DNA of 33,682 nt from an uncultured Acidobacteriota bacterium. GTDB taxonomy: Bacteria; Acidobacteriota; Vicinamibacteria; Marinacidobacterales; SMYC01. The DNA lies in NCBI GenBank assembly GCA_947259165.1, contig CAMYKY010000045.1, positions 1 to 33,682 on the forward strand, read 5' to 3'. Positions 17,301-25,342 of the stretch are shown one piece after another. Numbering within the stretch: the stretch's first letter is position 1; each line of letters begins with the position of its first letter. The notes beneath the pieces are model-generated. The model was not told where the DNA came from, searched no databases, and worked only from the letters and a program-made list of their open reading frames with translations. Made by a program: the position numbers and the translations under genes.

Positions 17301-17653
17301 CCATTCTCAACGGAGGCGAAAGCCTTCAGCCGGTTCTCTACACGCTGGCCTACGAGGCACTGACGGACGAGCAAGTCGAGTCGGCGCGGCTTTACTACTG
17401 TACCGAGCGCGGCGGCTACGCGGAGCGCGTCGTCCATACCGACGACGCGGCGCTCGACGTCGTCGCCGAATTTCAAAGACGCATCGACGAAGTCATCGAG
17501 GAAGGCTTCTTCCCGGCATCACCGCTGCCGAAGTTCGGCTGCAGGTTTTGCGATTACCTCCACGTGTGCGGTCCGCGCATGGAGATCGATGCCAAGCGCA
17601 AGCAGGCGGACCCACGACTGTCCCCACTCAACTGGTTGAGGAACCTCACATGA
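14336..17653 (+). CDS. addB: AddB-like iron-sulfur PD-(D/E)XK nuclease subunit
   Basis: A 1105-residue subunit of an AddAB-type double-strand-break resection enzyme. The C-terminal nuclease has the GAIDLVEKR...VRVTDHKSG core with the metal-binding Asp and DxK, followed by QPVLYTLAYEAL. Four cysteines, Cys812 (AGCPYRFYL), Cys1069, Cys1072 and Cys1078 (GCRFCDYLHVCG), give the C-Xn-C-X2-C-X5-C pattern of the AddB 4Fe-4S cluster. The N-terminus (FLFVGPSAGARHERAR) has no Walker A, so this half is not a working motor, as in many AddB proteins outside Firmicutes. The frame is open back to 14120, but that would overlap the divergent TPR gene; ATG 14336 or 14318 are the likely starts. addA overlaps its stop. 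Confidence 0.85.
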   Translation: MARRRFLFVGPSAGARHERARGVFDELLSHNSLLLLSKEQESADHFLREVASQRGSLFGVHRMTLEALAYRLALPVLAKLGMVSHSRLGQEAVTARVIHQSARENRLGALANVADGPGLVRALTSTLHECRLHQVTPGALSALGGTSAVLGFLAECYETLSREHGVADQALMYDLAREAVENADDEPSSLLLLDLPIDSPAQARFLEALVGRAPASVATVPTGDVTSLRYVREALKCEPEPVEPSASPSVLDLQRFVFSDEAPTRSDAPLDVVIVSAPGEAQEAVEIARAIHAEAARGTPFDRMAVLLRSPEAYTAHLEDAFDRASIPAYFEKGTKRPDPAGRAFLALMDCAAEELSASRFAEYLSLSQIPRLDAEGRTIPPEELPPDEEVLWIPPQHALAPPLGQDAPGQPALPQQLDLFAEPEKVDEPESQPSIAGSLRAPWRWEKLLVDAAVIGSIERWERRLAGLARELEIQILELEDPDSAEAIALRRERDDLEHLKRFGLPVIELLSELPASATWGTWLDALDRLAMRSLAHPEGVLSMLKEIRPMATVGPVEWVEVRDVLSERLTLLSLRPTDYRYGKVWIAPIDSARGASFDVVLAPGLAERMFPRKIVEDPLLLDDERRKLDVGLPLQQDRSQLERLALRLAIGAATRRIIFSYPSVDLAKGRAKVPSFYLLEIARASQGELPDFETLERQAASSSGSRLGWPAPEQHLDAIDATEFDLAFLADALRRDTTEDDVRGTGRYLIDVNPALARSLRAKYQRGRSGKFTSVDGFLEPSTEAKQLLAKHRLDQRAYSVTALEKYAGCPYRFYLNAVLRLRPREEIESLTHLDALTRGHILHDAQFHIYGRLEEAQLLPVRPENLEHVMQVFEITFDEVSERFHEELAPAIERIWRDELERIRFDLRGWLRRQATTTDGFVPFRREFTFGMKPRGPADPASTLEVAKLANGLRLRGAIDLVEKRADGKVRVTDHKSGKVWMPESAILNGGESLQPVLYTLAYEALTDEQVESARLYYCTERGGYAERVVHTDDAALDVVAEFQRRIDEVIEEGFFPASPLPKFGCRFCDYLHVCGPRMEIDAKRKQADPRLSPLNWLRNLT

Positions 17654-20600
17654 CGGCTCCCCTCGCCGACCAGCTCGCGCGCGACGCGATTCACAATGCG
17701 CTCGACAAAACTCTTGTCGTCGAAGCGGCGGCAGGCACGGGAAAGACGACGGCGCTCGTGGGGCGCATCATTCAAGTCATCGAAACCGGACGCGGCGAGC
17801 TCCGCAGTCTCGTGGCAGTGACGTTCACGGAAAAAGCGGCGGGAGAGCTCAAGCTTCGCCTGCGCGGCGAGCTCGAGCTCGCTCGGCAGCGCGCGGTCGA
17901 ACAATCCAGCGAGATCCGGCAGCGACTCGAGAACGGTTTGGCTCAGCTCGAAGAGGCGCACATCGGCACCATCCATGGCTTTTGTGCTGATTTGCTGAAG
18001 GAGCGCCCACTCCAGGCCGGGGTTGACCCTTTGTTCGAGGTCGCGACGGAACAGGAATCTGAGCGGACATACCGGCGCGTGTTCGACCGTTGGCTCGAAC
18101 AGAAACTCTCCGACCCTCCACCTGGGGTGCGCCGCTTGCTGAGAAAAAGCCCCTTTCGTGACCGCGGACCGGTCGACGAGCTCTATCGGGCTGGCTTGAC
18201 GCTCATCGACATCCGAGACTTCGAGACCCCGTGGGAAGTGCGTCCGTTTGACCGCGAAGGAGAAATCGACGATCTCGTGGAGCACTCCCTTCGCCTCGCG
18301 GAGACCGCGCGCAAACGCTCGAGCGAGCGCGACTACCTGTTTGTCGACTTCAAAGATCTGCTCAGCTTCATTCAAGACCTCGAAGGTCAAGAGCAAGTGA
18401 GCGGTCGACGTGACTACGACGCGCTCGAGCACCGCCTCCCCGCGCTCAAGCTCGGCAGACGCAAAGGCCGGGGCGCCTACGCGAGCGGTGTCGTGCGCGA
18501 GGACCTGTTGGCGGAGCGCCAGACGCTCGTCGATGCGTTTGCAGATTTCAGGAAACGCGCGTCCGCCGACCGAGCGGCCCACCTGCAAAACGAGCTTCGT
18601 GAGGTCGTCGAGCGCTATCAGGAAGCGAAATCGAAACGAGGTCGACTGGATTTTCTCGACCTACTCGCCAAAGCTCGCAACTTGTTGCGCGACGATGACG
18701 CCCTCAGAAAACAGCTCCAGAGCCGCTTCACCCATATCTTCGTCGACGAGTTCCAAGACACAGACCCGCTGCAAGCCGAGATACTTCTCCTCCTCGCCGC
18801 CGAGAGCGGTGACGATAACGACTGGCTTCGCGTCAAACCGCTCCCGGGGAAGCTGTTCGTCGTCGCCGACCCCAAGCAGTCGATTTATCGATTCCGGCGC
18901 GCCGACGTCGCGTTGTACCAGCGAGTGAAGCGCCAGCTCATTGCTGCCGGCGCTCAGCCGGTCTACTTGAGCGTGAGCTTTCGCTCCGTGCCTGAGATTC
19001 AGGAAATCGTCAACACAGCCATGTCGGAAGCGATGAAGCGGACCGACAACAACCATCAAGCGGACTACGTTGCGCTCGAGAAGCATCGCCCGACGATTGA
19101 AGGCCAACCGTCGGTGTTTGCCCTTCCGATCCCACGTCCCTACGGCGACTGGGGCTATCTCACCCAGTACGCGATGCAGCGGTCCGAGCCGACCGCCGTC
19201 GCGGCCTGGGTCCGCTGGCTCATCGAAGACAGTGGCTACCAAGTGACGTCGCGCGGCGAGTCCGAGCCTCGACCGATCGGCCCATCCGACATATGTCTGC
19301 TGTTCCGCCGCTTCGTCTCTGCCGAGCGCTCGGTCACTCAGCCCTACGTCGAAGGGCTTCAGGGTCTCGATGTGCCGCACGTTCTCGTCGGCGGCCGCGG
19401 CTTCCACCAACGCGAGGAGATCGAGGCCATGCGCATCGCGCTCACGGCGATCGAGCGGCCCGACGACGAGCTCGCGGTTTTCGCAACCCTGCGAGGACCT
19501 CTCTTCAGCCTCACCGACGACAGTCTCTTTCTGTTTCGCTCGCGCCACGGGCCCCTCCACCCGTTTCGACGGACCCAGGCCGAGCTGCGGGCAGACGACG
19601 GCGCCGTTCAAGACGGACTCGACGAGCTGGCACGCCTGCACAAAGCTCGCAACTTTCGTCCGATCGCTTTGACAATTCGCGAGCTTCTCGACGCAACCCG
19701 GGCTCAGGCTGGCTTCGCGTTGTGGCAAGCAGGGGATCAGGTGCTCGCGAACGTTTTGCGGCTGATGCAGCTAGCCAGGAATTTCGAAGAGTCCGGAGGC
19801 CTGTCCTTTCGGGGTTTTGTCGCTCACCTGTCGAGCCTGGCGGAAACCGCTGCCCACAGTGAGCAACCTCTCATCGAAGACGGTGTCGAAGGCGTTCGCC
19901 TCATGACGGTGCACAAAGCAAAAGGGCTCGAGTTTCCAGTGGTCGTGCTGTGCGACATCACCTGCACGATGTCAATGGGCGCGTCACGCCACGTCGACCC
20001 AGAGCGCGGTATCTTCGCCGTGCGCTTCGCCGGCGGCTCGCCATGGGAGCTTCTCGACCACGAGCAGGCGGAGAGCGAGCGCGACGCCGCCGAGAGCTTG
20101 CGGCTGCTCTACGTGGCCGCCACTCGAGCCCGCGATATTTTGGCCGTTCCCGTGGTTGCTGACCGCCCCCAGGCCTACGGATGGGTAGCACCCCTTCTGC
20201 CAGCGCTTTATCCTTCTCCAAAATCGTATCGGTTCCCGATGGTCGAGCCGAGCGTTCCCCGCTTCACGGGCGAGGAATGCGTGATCGAGCGTCCCGCACG
20301 GGCGGACGTCATGCCCGGCGAAGGGATCCGTCCGGGCTTGCACAAACCGTCGAGCGGCGGTCATGAAGTCGTCTGGTGGGATCCGCATCACTTCGAGATC
20401 GAAACCGCCACCAAGCCCGGGCTGCGGCGCTACTGGATCCTGCAAGCGGGGCCCGACGAAGGAGCGACCGCGGGCGAGCGCGAACACCAACGCTGGTTCG
20501 AGAATAGGACTTCCCGGCTCACTCGGGGCTCGACCGTGAGCCTTCATGCGACTTCGGTCAGCCGCCTCATCGAAGGTGAGACCGTCCCCGCGCTCGGCGC

Positions 20601-21093
20601 TGATTCGATCGAAGTTGCCGAAGTGACCGCGCGCGACCCTCAGAGACCGGGTGGCAAGCGATTCGGCTCCCTCGTCCACGAGCTTCTCGCCCGCTCTCCA
20701 TGGACGGTGGGAGGCGTCCATGCGGACGACGTCGAACCACTCAGCCGGAGCCTAGCACGGATGCTGGACGCAACCGGGGCCGAGCGCGAGGCGGCCGTGG
20801 CGACCGTGGTTCGGGCACTCGAGCACCCCATTCTGGAGCAGGCGAAAGCCGCCCCGGAGTGCTGTCGAGAAACGCCGATTATCCACCGAAATGCCGAGGG
20901 TCACCTCATCGAAGGCATCCCCGATTTGGTGTACCGGAGCTCCCCCGACGCCCCTTGGACCATTGTGGACTTCAAGACTGACCTTCGTATCGATATGTCC
21001 GCCGAGCCCTACCGCCGCCAAGTCGCTCATTATGTAGAAGCCCTCGAAGCCGCCACCGGCGACAAAGCCAAAGGCATCCTTCTTTACGTGTGA
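17650..21093 (+). CDS. addA: AddA-like UvrD-family helicase-nuclease subunit
   Basis: A 1147-residue motor and nuclease subunit. Helicase motifs in order: Walker A AAAGTGKTT (26-34), VAVTFTEKAAGELKLR, GTIHGFCADLL, FVDEFQDTDPLQ (Walker B with Q-motif), ADPKQSIYRFRRAD, VRLMTVHKAKGLEFPVVVL and LLYVAATRARD. The C-terminal RecB-type nuclease is intact: IEGIPDLVYR, WTIVDFKTD and QVAHYVEAL, with the Asp-Asp-Lys and Gln/Tyr residues expected. The complex unwinds and trims broken DNA to load RecA. Its ATG overlaps the addB stop by four bases (ATGA). A hairpin follows the stop codon. Confidence 0.92.
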   Translation: MTAPLADQLARDAIHNALDKTLVVEAAAGTGKTTALVGRIIQVIETGRGELRSLVAVTFTEKAAGELKLRLRGELELARQRAVEQSSEIRQRLENGLAQLEEAHIGTIHGFCADLLKERPLQAGVDPLFEVATEQESERTYRRVFDRWLEQKLSDPPPGVRRLLRKSPFRDRGPVDELYRAGLTLIDIRDFETPWEVRPFDREGEIDDLVEHSLRLAETARKRSSERDYLFVDFKDLLSFIQDLEGQEQVSGRRDYDALEHRLPALKLGRRKGRGAYASGVVREDLLAERQTLVDAFADFRKRASADRAAHLQNELREVVERYQEAKSKRGRLDFLDLLAKARNLLRDDDALRKQLQSRFTHIFVDEFQDTDPLQAEILLLLAAESGDDNDWLRVKPLPGKLFVVADPKQSIYRFRRADVALYQRVKRQLIAAGAQPVYLSVSFRSVPEIQEIVNTAMSEAMKRTDNNHQADYVALEKHRPTIEGQPSVFALPIPRPYGDWGYLTQYAMQRSEPTAVAAWVRWLIEDSGYQVTSRGESEPRPIGPSDICLLFRRFVSAERSVTQPYVEGLQGLDVPHVLVGGRGFHQREEIEAMRIALTAIERPDDELAVFATLRGPLFSLTDDSLFLFRSRHGPLHPFRRTQAELRADDGAVQDGLDELARLHKARNFRPIALTIRELLDATRAQAGFALWQAGDQVLANVLRLMQLARNFEESGGLSFRGFVAHLSSLAETAAHSEQPLIEDGVEGVRLMTVHKAKGLEFPVVVLCDITCTMSMGASRHVDPERGIFAVRFAGGSPWELLDHEQAESERDAAESLRLLYVAATRARDILAVPVVADRPQAYGWVAPLLPALYPSPKSYRFPMVEPSVPRFTGEECVIERPARADVMPGEGIRPGLHKPSSGGHEVVWWDPHHFEIETATKPGLRRYWILQAGPDEGATAGEREHQRWFENRTSRLTRGSTVSLHATSVSRLIEGETVPALGADSIEVAEVTARDPQRPGGKRFGSLVHELLARSPWTVGGVHADDVEPLSRSLARMLDATGAEREAAVATVVRALEHPILEQAKAAPECCRETPIIHRNAEGHLIEGIPDLVYRSSPDAPWTIVDFKTDLRIDMSAEPYRRQVAHYVEALEAATGDKAKGILLYV

Positions 21094-21106
21094 CTCAGCC
21101 TTTCTG

Positions 21107-21142
21107 GGGGAGACAGCCTCACGAAGGCGAGAGAAGCTCCCC
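21107..21142 (+). terminator. Stem-loop downstream of addA
   Basis: Arms GGGGAG (21107-21112) and CTCCCC (21137-21142) enclose a smaller hairpin, GCCT-CACGA-AGGC. It begins 14 bases after the addA stop. There is no U-run, so it would be a Rho-dependent or RNA-stability structure at most. Confidence 0.35.
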
Positions 21143-21165
21143 GGGTTGAGGTTCGAGCTGGAACC

Positions 21166-21189
21166 CTCGTGCCCGTGCCCGTGCCCGAC
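21166..21189 (+). repeat. Hexamer repeat, four units (CCCGTG type)
   Basis: Units CTCGTG, CCCGTG, CCCGTG, CCCGAC in phase. It directly abuts the first recognisable bases of the kinase remnant (from 21203) and lies where the missing kinase N-lobe would be. Confidence 0.85.
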
Positions 21190-21202
21190 CATAACAGCGA
21201 CA

Positions 21203-21950
21203 AACCATCCGAATGTCGTGGCCCGTCTACGAGGTCGGTCAGCACAACCGGTCACCGTTTATCGCCATGGAGTACGTGGACGACCCCACGCTCACGGAGC
21301 TTCTCGAAGCCGGTCCACTCGCTCCCGACAAAGCGCTCGATCTGGCCCAACAACTCGCAAAAGGACTCCAGAAAGCCCACGCCCACGGTATCGTGCACCG
21401 CGACCTGAAGCCGGACAACATCATGATGAGCTCCGACGGCGTCGTGAAGATCTTGGACTTCGGCCTGTCCAAGCCACTCTCATCCGGAAAATTCAACGAG
21501 GCGGCCAAGCTAAATGCCAGCGACACGAACGACACGTGCGAGGAGCTCACGCTTCCGGGAACGATTTTGGGAATACTGGAATACATGTCGCCGGAGCAGG
21601 CCAGCGGATATCGCGTCGATTTCCGTGCGGACCAATTCGCGTTCGGAGCGATTCTCTACGAAGTGTTGACAGGGAACGTCGCCTTTCGACGCGACACCGC
21701 GGTGCGAGTCCTTGCGGCCGTGATCGAAGGCGAGCCAGAGCCCATCGGAGATCACGCTCCGGAAAAACGTCGCGCCCTGGTCGAGCGCTGCCTTCGGAAA
21801 AACCCTGAAGAGCGTTTTGAGTCAACCGACGCCCTGCTGGCCGCGATCGTCGCGTTGAACACGCGACAACGGGACGGGCTCGGCAGTGCTTCGTGGCTTG
21901 CCGTTGGCGGGGTTGTGTTGGCTGCGCTCGCCGCCGCTGTCTTCATCTAG
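21203..21950 (+). pseudogene. Ser/Thr protein kinase remnant lacking the ATP-binding N-lobe
   Basis: From 21225 the frame reads as a PknB-type kinase C-lobe: VYEVGQHNRSPFIAMEYVDD, catalytic loop HRDLKPDN, DFGLSKP, a TILGILEYMSPEQ activation segment, then one membrane segment at the very end (ASWLAVGGVVLAALAAAVFI) and a stop. The glycine-rich loop and the catalytic Lys are absent. The upstream bases 21203-21223 encode NHPNVVA, the normal preceding kinase sequence, but in another frame, so a single-base shift separates it from VYEVG at base 21224. Before that is only the hexamer repeat and an addA 3' hairpin. A protein could start at ATG 21213 (245 residues) but could not bind ATP normally. Sensor or extracellular domain is also absent. 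Confidence 0.75.
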
Positions 21951-21991
21951 CGTTCGTGACAGCGAGCCGCTGCACCGAGGGTGCCCCAGTA

Positions 21992-22753
21992 CTAGGGCGG
22001 CGTGAACCGGCCATCCGCCGCGGTCCACCCGCCATCTACGAACAACACCGTGCCGGTGACGTAACTTGCGGCGTCCGATAGCAAAAAGATTGTAGGGCCC
22101 GCCATCTCCTCGGGACGCGCCCAACGTTTGAGAATGCTCTTGTGCGCGTACGCGTCGTACCATTCCGGCTTCGCCTTGATCGGTGCCGTCAACGGAGTTT
22201 CCACGACACCGGGAGCGACGGCATTGACCCGAACGCCGGCATCTCCGAGCTCCGCAGCGAGCGTACGCGCCATTTGCACGATACCCGCCTTGGTCGCGGC
22301 GTAGACCGATTGCCCGGGCTCCGTTGTCAACGAACGGATCGATGAGAACACCACGATACTTCCATGGCCCTGCGCCGCCATGGTCCGCCCTGCCGCCTGA
22401 AGAACATGGAAGCTACCTTTGAGGTTGACATCGATGACCCGATCGAATTCGTCATCCGTGTAATCGACAATCCGCTTCCGAACGTTGACGCTCGGTGTGC
22501 ACACGACGCCGTGTACCTCGCCCATCTCGGAAAACGCCGCCTCGACATCGGCCCGGTCGCGAATGTCCAAGTGGCGCGACGACACACGACCACCGGCGTT
22601 TTGTATCGAAGCGGAGACACGCTCGAGCCCCGCGTCATCGACGTCGAGCGCGACGATCGTCGCTCCTTGAGCCGAAGCCACCCTGGCGATCGCCTCGCCG
22701 ATACCCGAAGCCGCGCCGATGACCGCGACCTTTTTGCCATCCAATCGAAACAT
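21992..22753 (-). CDS. Short-chain dehydrogenase/reductase (SDR)
   Basis: A 253-residue classical SDR oxidoreductase. The cofactor loop is GAASGIGEA (13-21) with Asp37 at the end of the second strand, which favours NAD over NADP. The active-site set is Asn110, Ser138 (VVFSSIRS), Tyr151 and Lys155 (YAATK). The C-terminal end (SDAASYVTGTVLFVDGGW) is typical of FabG-like enzymes. One oddity: the usual NNAG motif after strand 4 reads CTPSVN (85-90). GGGAG lies before the ATG. The substrate cannot be inferred; the gene is alone, convergent with the kinase remnant and divergent from the membrane gene at 22889. Confidence 0.9.
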   Translation of the reverse strand: MFRLDGKKVAVIGAASGIGEAIARVASAQGATIVALDVDDAGLERVSASIQNAGGRVSSRHLDIRDRADVEAAFSEMGEVHGVVCTPSVNVRKRIVDYTDDEFDRVIDVNLKGSFHVLQAAGRTMAAQGHGSIVVFSSIRSLTTEPGQSVYAATKAGIVQMARTLAAELGDAGVRVNAVAPGVVETPLTAPIKAKPEWYDAYAHKSILKRWARPEEMAGPTIFLLSDAASYVTGTVLFVDGGWTAADGRFTPP

Positions 22754-22888
22754 TCAATGCTCCCAATCACGCGTCGACAACAAGTCCTGTATTCTATCGG
22801 CAAAACCGAAACCTCGTGGACCCGATTCGAAAGTTCGCTTGCCCAAACGCCCTGGCTCCTCTAACCTCTACCCCCTACGAGGACCTGT

Positions 22889-23761
22889 ATGGAATGGCTA
22901 GCAGTTGGCGTCGCAGGGGGCGCCTTGGGTTTCGCTGTCGCCCTCTTCAAATCCAGAAAAAATCCGGAGGGCTACGGCAATGTGTTGCTGGTGATGCCGT
23001 TGGCGCTGGCCGTCCCCCTGGTGGCGCTGATGTCGAGCGGCCTGCTTCTGATTTCTGGGTTCCGCGGTGCTAGTACCGGCGAGGGACTAGAGGCCATCGC
23101 CTTGAGCGTATCGAGTGCTGCTCAGGCGCAATACGTCGGGCATGTGGCGACCCTTGGGCTGACCGCCGCACTTGCCCTCGTGCTCATCAGCCTTTCGATT
23201 CGGCCTCACGACAAAGCGGCGAAGCCACAACCCGAAACGCCGCCCGAGCCAAAGCTCTCTCGACGCCATGCCACTTCGCTCCTGAGCGTTGCGACGCTTG
23301 TGTGCATCGGCGCGGTCGTCACCCTGGCAGAGTACGAACCGCGATTTGTAACGATGCCTCTCTCCATTGTTACGGCGTTCGATGCCGACGACATGTCCGA
23401 GTTCTCGTCGAACCGACGCCACCTCGAGGAACGACGCCGGGTCGCTTCCAATACGCTCGTCGCCGAGACGTTTCGAACCCTCGTCGTCGTCGTCCTGTTC
23501 TTCGTGTTGTTCGATGCTTTTCTGACCGGCTCGCGCGCCCTCGCGTTCACGCGATGGACGTTGCTCGTGTCCGCCGCGTTCCTCATCCTCACCGCATCCC
23601 TCTCCGCGCGAGGACTCTACCGCCAACAAGAGCTCCGCCAAACAATCCAAGCCGCCTTGCTCCTGAGGGACTCCCGAGCCGAGGCTGCTGACGACGAGGA
23701 GGAGGCAGCGCCGGACGACGCCCCTGAGCTCGACCCTGTGCCCGAACCGCCACCGCCCTAA
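22889..23761 (+). CDS. Uncharacterised six-helix membrane protein
   Basis: I do not recognise this family. It is 290 residues with hydrophobic segments at about 3-20, 31-57, 82-103, 127-147, 197-213 and 222-240. A charged loop (about 163-185, DADDMSEFSSNRRHLEERRR) lies between helices four and five. The tail from 262 is an acidic, Pro-rich stretch ending in PEPPPP and is probably disordered and cytoplasmic. GAGG lies six bases before the ATG. No catalytic motif is apparent. Confidence 0.7.
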   Translation: MEWLAVGVAGGALGFAVALFKSRKNPEGYGNVLLVMPLALAVPLVALMSSGLLLISGFRGASTGEGLEAIALSVSSAAQAQYVGHVATLGLTAALALVLISLSIRPHDKAAKPQPETPPEPKLSRRHATSLLSVATLVCIGAVVTLAEYEPRFVTMPLSIVTAFDADDMSEFSSNRRHLEERRRVASNTLVAETFRTLVVVVLFFVLFDAFLTGSRALAFTRWTLLVSAAFLILTASLSARGLYRQQELRQTIQAALLLRDSRAEAADDEEEAAPDDAPELDPVPEPPPP

Positions 23762-23793
23762 AACTCGAACGTCGGCCGAAGCCTCACCTCGCG

Positions 23794-23823
23794 CCCAAGC
23801 CCGTGCCCGTTTATGTGCCCGAT
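23794..23823 (+). repeat. Hexamer repeat, five units (CCCGTG type)
   Basis: Units CCCAAG, CCCGTG, CCCGTT, TATGTG, CCCGAT in phase, in the convergent gap 23762-23932. A reverse-oriented partner (GGGTAC, GGGCAC, GCACAC) lies at 23903-23920 in the same gap, so the transcript across the gap could fold back on itself. Confidence 0.75.
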
Positions 23824-23932
23824 TCTTCTGGGCCGAGGGAGGCTCTCGCATACCCGGCCCCGCGACGCTGTCCTTGATCCGATGGCCTTAATTCCAGTAG
23901 TCGGGTACGGGCACGCACACGAGGGACCAGAA

Positions 23933-25342
23933 TCAGACGGGCACGTCCGAGGCTATGTTGCGGCGTACAGCAAAGACCGCAACAAACCCCACCGCGCTAA
24001 CCAGCAGTCCGATCAGCGTAGGATTCCATATTCCGTACCCCGCTCCCCCCGTCATCAAGTGAACCGCGAGAAGCGCCGGTACCCCGCTCCCAATCGCGGC
24101 CATGGCTTCCGGAGCCCCCGCCCGTCGTGTGTGGAGCGCCGCAATCACCGGTACGAACAAACTCACGCTCAACAGCGAATAGAAAATGCTCAGCGCACCC
24201 ACGATCGTCTCGAATTGGACGGCGATCAAAATCCCTAGAACGCCCCCAACGAGCGCCGCAAGTCGAGCGACGCGAAGGACGTCGGCATCGGAGGCCTCAG
24301 GGTTAACAAAGCGTTGGTACAGATCCTTGGACAACGAGGTGGCCAGCATGAACAAGATAGCGTCGGCGGAGCTCACTTCGGCGGAGAAGATCGCGGCCAA
24401 TCCCAGCCCTCCCAACACGGGCGGGATCTTCTCGACTAACAATGTCGGGAGCGCGAGCCCGGGGCTGGATAGCTCGGGAAAGTGAACCCGGGCGATGGCG
24501 CCGAGAAGCGAGGGCATCCACGCGAACAGCAACAGCGCGACGCCAGCAGCCGCGACCGCGACGCGCACGGTTCGCGCGTCACGAGCTCCGTAGACTTTCT
24601 GAAGGAGCCCCGGCGAGACGATGAAGGCAGGGACAAGCAGCGCGATGTATCGCAGGGCGGGCAAACCGCCACGCCACGGGTCCATGAAATTCGCGTCGAG
24701 AGACGCGGTCGCTTCCGAAAGTCCGGCGACGCCGCCGACGGTCGAAAGCGCCACTGGGAGGACGAGCACGAACCCCGCGACCAGCACCACGAGCTGCACG
24801 AGATTCACCCATGCCGACGACAACAACCCACCCGCTGCGAAGTAGCTCGTCATGACCGCACCACCGATCAGACACCCGGTGAGCTTGGGAATGCCGGCGA
24901 CGACCTGAAGAACAAACGCGACGGCGATGAGCTGGCCCGCCAAGATGAAAAGCGTGCCTACCCATAAAAGCGCGGTGACGAGACCCCGCACGGCGCTACC
25001 ATAGCGAAGCTCGAGCAAGTCGCCGGCGGTGTGCAGCTCGTGCTCCTTGGCGATGCGCCACACCAAGGGGCCCACCCAAAAGGCCAGAAACAACGTGCCG
25101 ATGCCGGCAGAGCCGACCCACCACCACGCAATGAGGCCCCTTCCGTAGCCAAGCCCCGCCGCGCCCATCGTCGAGCCCGCACCGATATTCGCCGCGAGAA
25201 GCGTCGCGAAGAGTAGAACCGGGCCGAGGCTCCTGCCGGCGACAAAGAACGCGCCCGTACTCGTTACCCGCCGACCGACCCACAGACCGAGCGCTACCAG
25301 CGCCGCCGAGTAGACCAGAATTGCGACGAGATAGAAGTTCAA
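23933..25342 (-). CDS. Sodium:solute symporter (SSS family)
   Basis: A 469-residue transporter with about 13 membrane segments. It carries SSS-family features: a GLWVGRRVTSTGAFFVAGRS start, AANIGAGSTMGAAGLGYG (around residue 50-67) in the first core helix, and IFSAEVSSADAILFMLATSLSKDLYQ (about 318-343), equivalent to the sodium-site helix 8 with the Ser-Ser pair. The family moves amino acids, sugars or organic acids with sodium; substrate cannot be read directly. The start is TTG 25342, overlapping the stop of the P1 peptidase by four bases (TTGA), so the two are translated together, which points to a peptide or amino-acid-derived solute. Confidence 0.9.
   Translation of the reverse strand: MNFYLVAILVYSAALVALGLWVGRRVTSTGAFFVAGRSLGPVLLFATLLAANIGAGSTMGAAGLGYGRGLIAWWWVGSAGIGTLFLAFWVGPLVWRIAKEHELHTAGDLLELRYGSAVRGLVTALLWVGTLFILAGQLIAVAFVLQVVAGIPKLTGCLIGGAVMTSYFAAGGLLSSAWVNLVQLVVLVAGFVLVLPVALSTVGGVAGLSEATASLDANFMDPWRGGLPALRYIALLVPAFIVSPGLLQKVYGARDARTVRVAVAAAGVALLLFAWMPSLLGAIARVHFPELSSPGLALPTLLVEKIPPVLGGLGLAAIFSAEVSSADAILFMLATSLSKDLYQRFVNPEASDADVLRVARLAALVGGVLGILIAVQFETIVGALSIFYSLLSVSLFVPVIAALHTRRAGAPEAMAAIGSGVPALLAVHLMTGGAGYGIWNPTLIGLLVSAVGFVAVFAVRRNIASDVPV

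Noticed and set aside
17071-17649. Long N-terminal extension of the addA frame
   Set aside because: It overlaps addB completely and is Arg/Pro-rich shadow sequence; addA starts at 17650 with an ATGA overlap.
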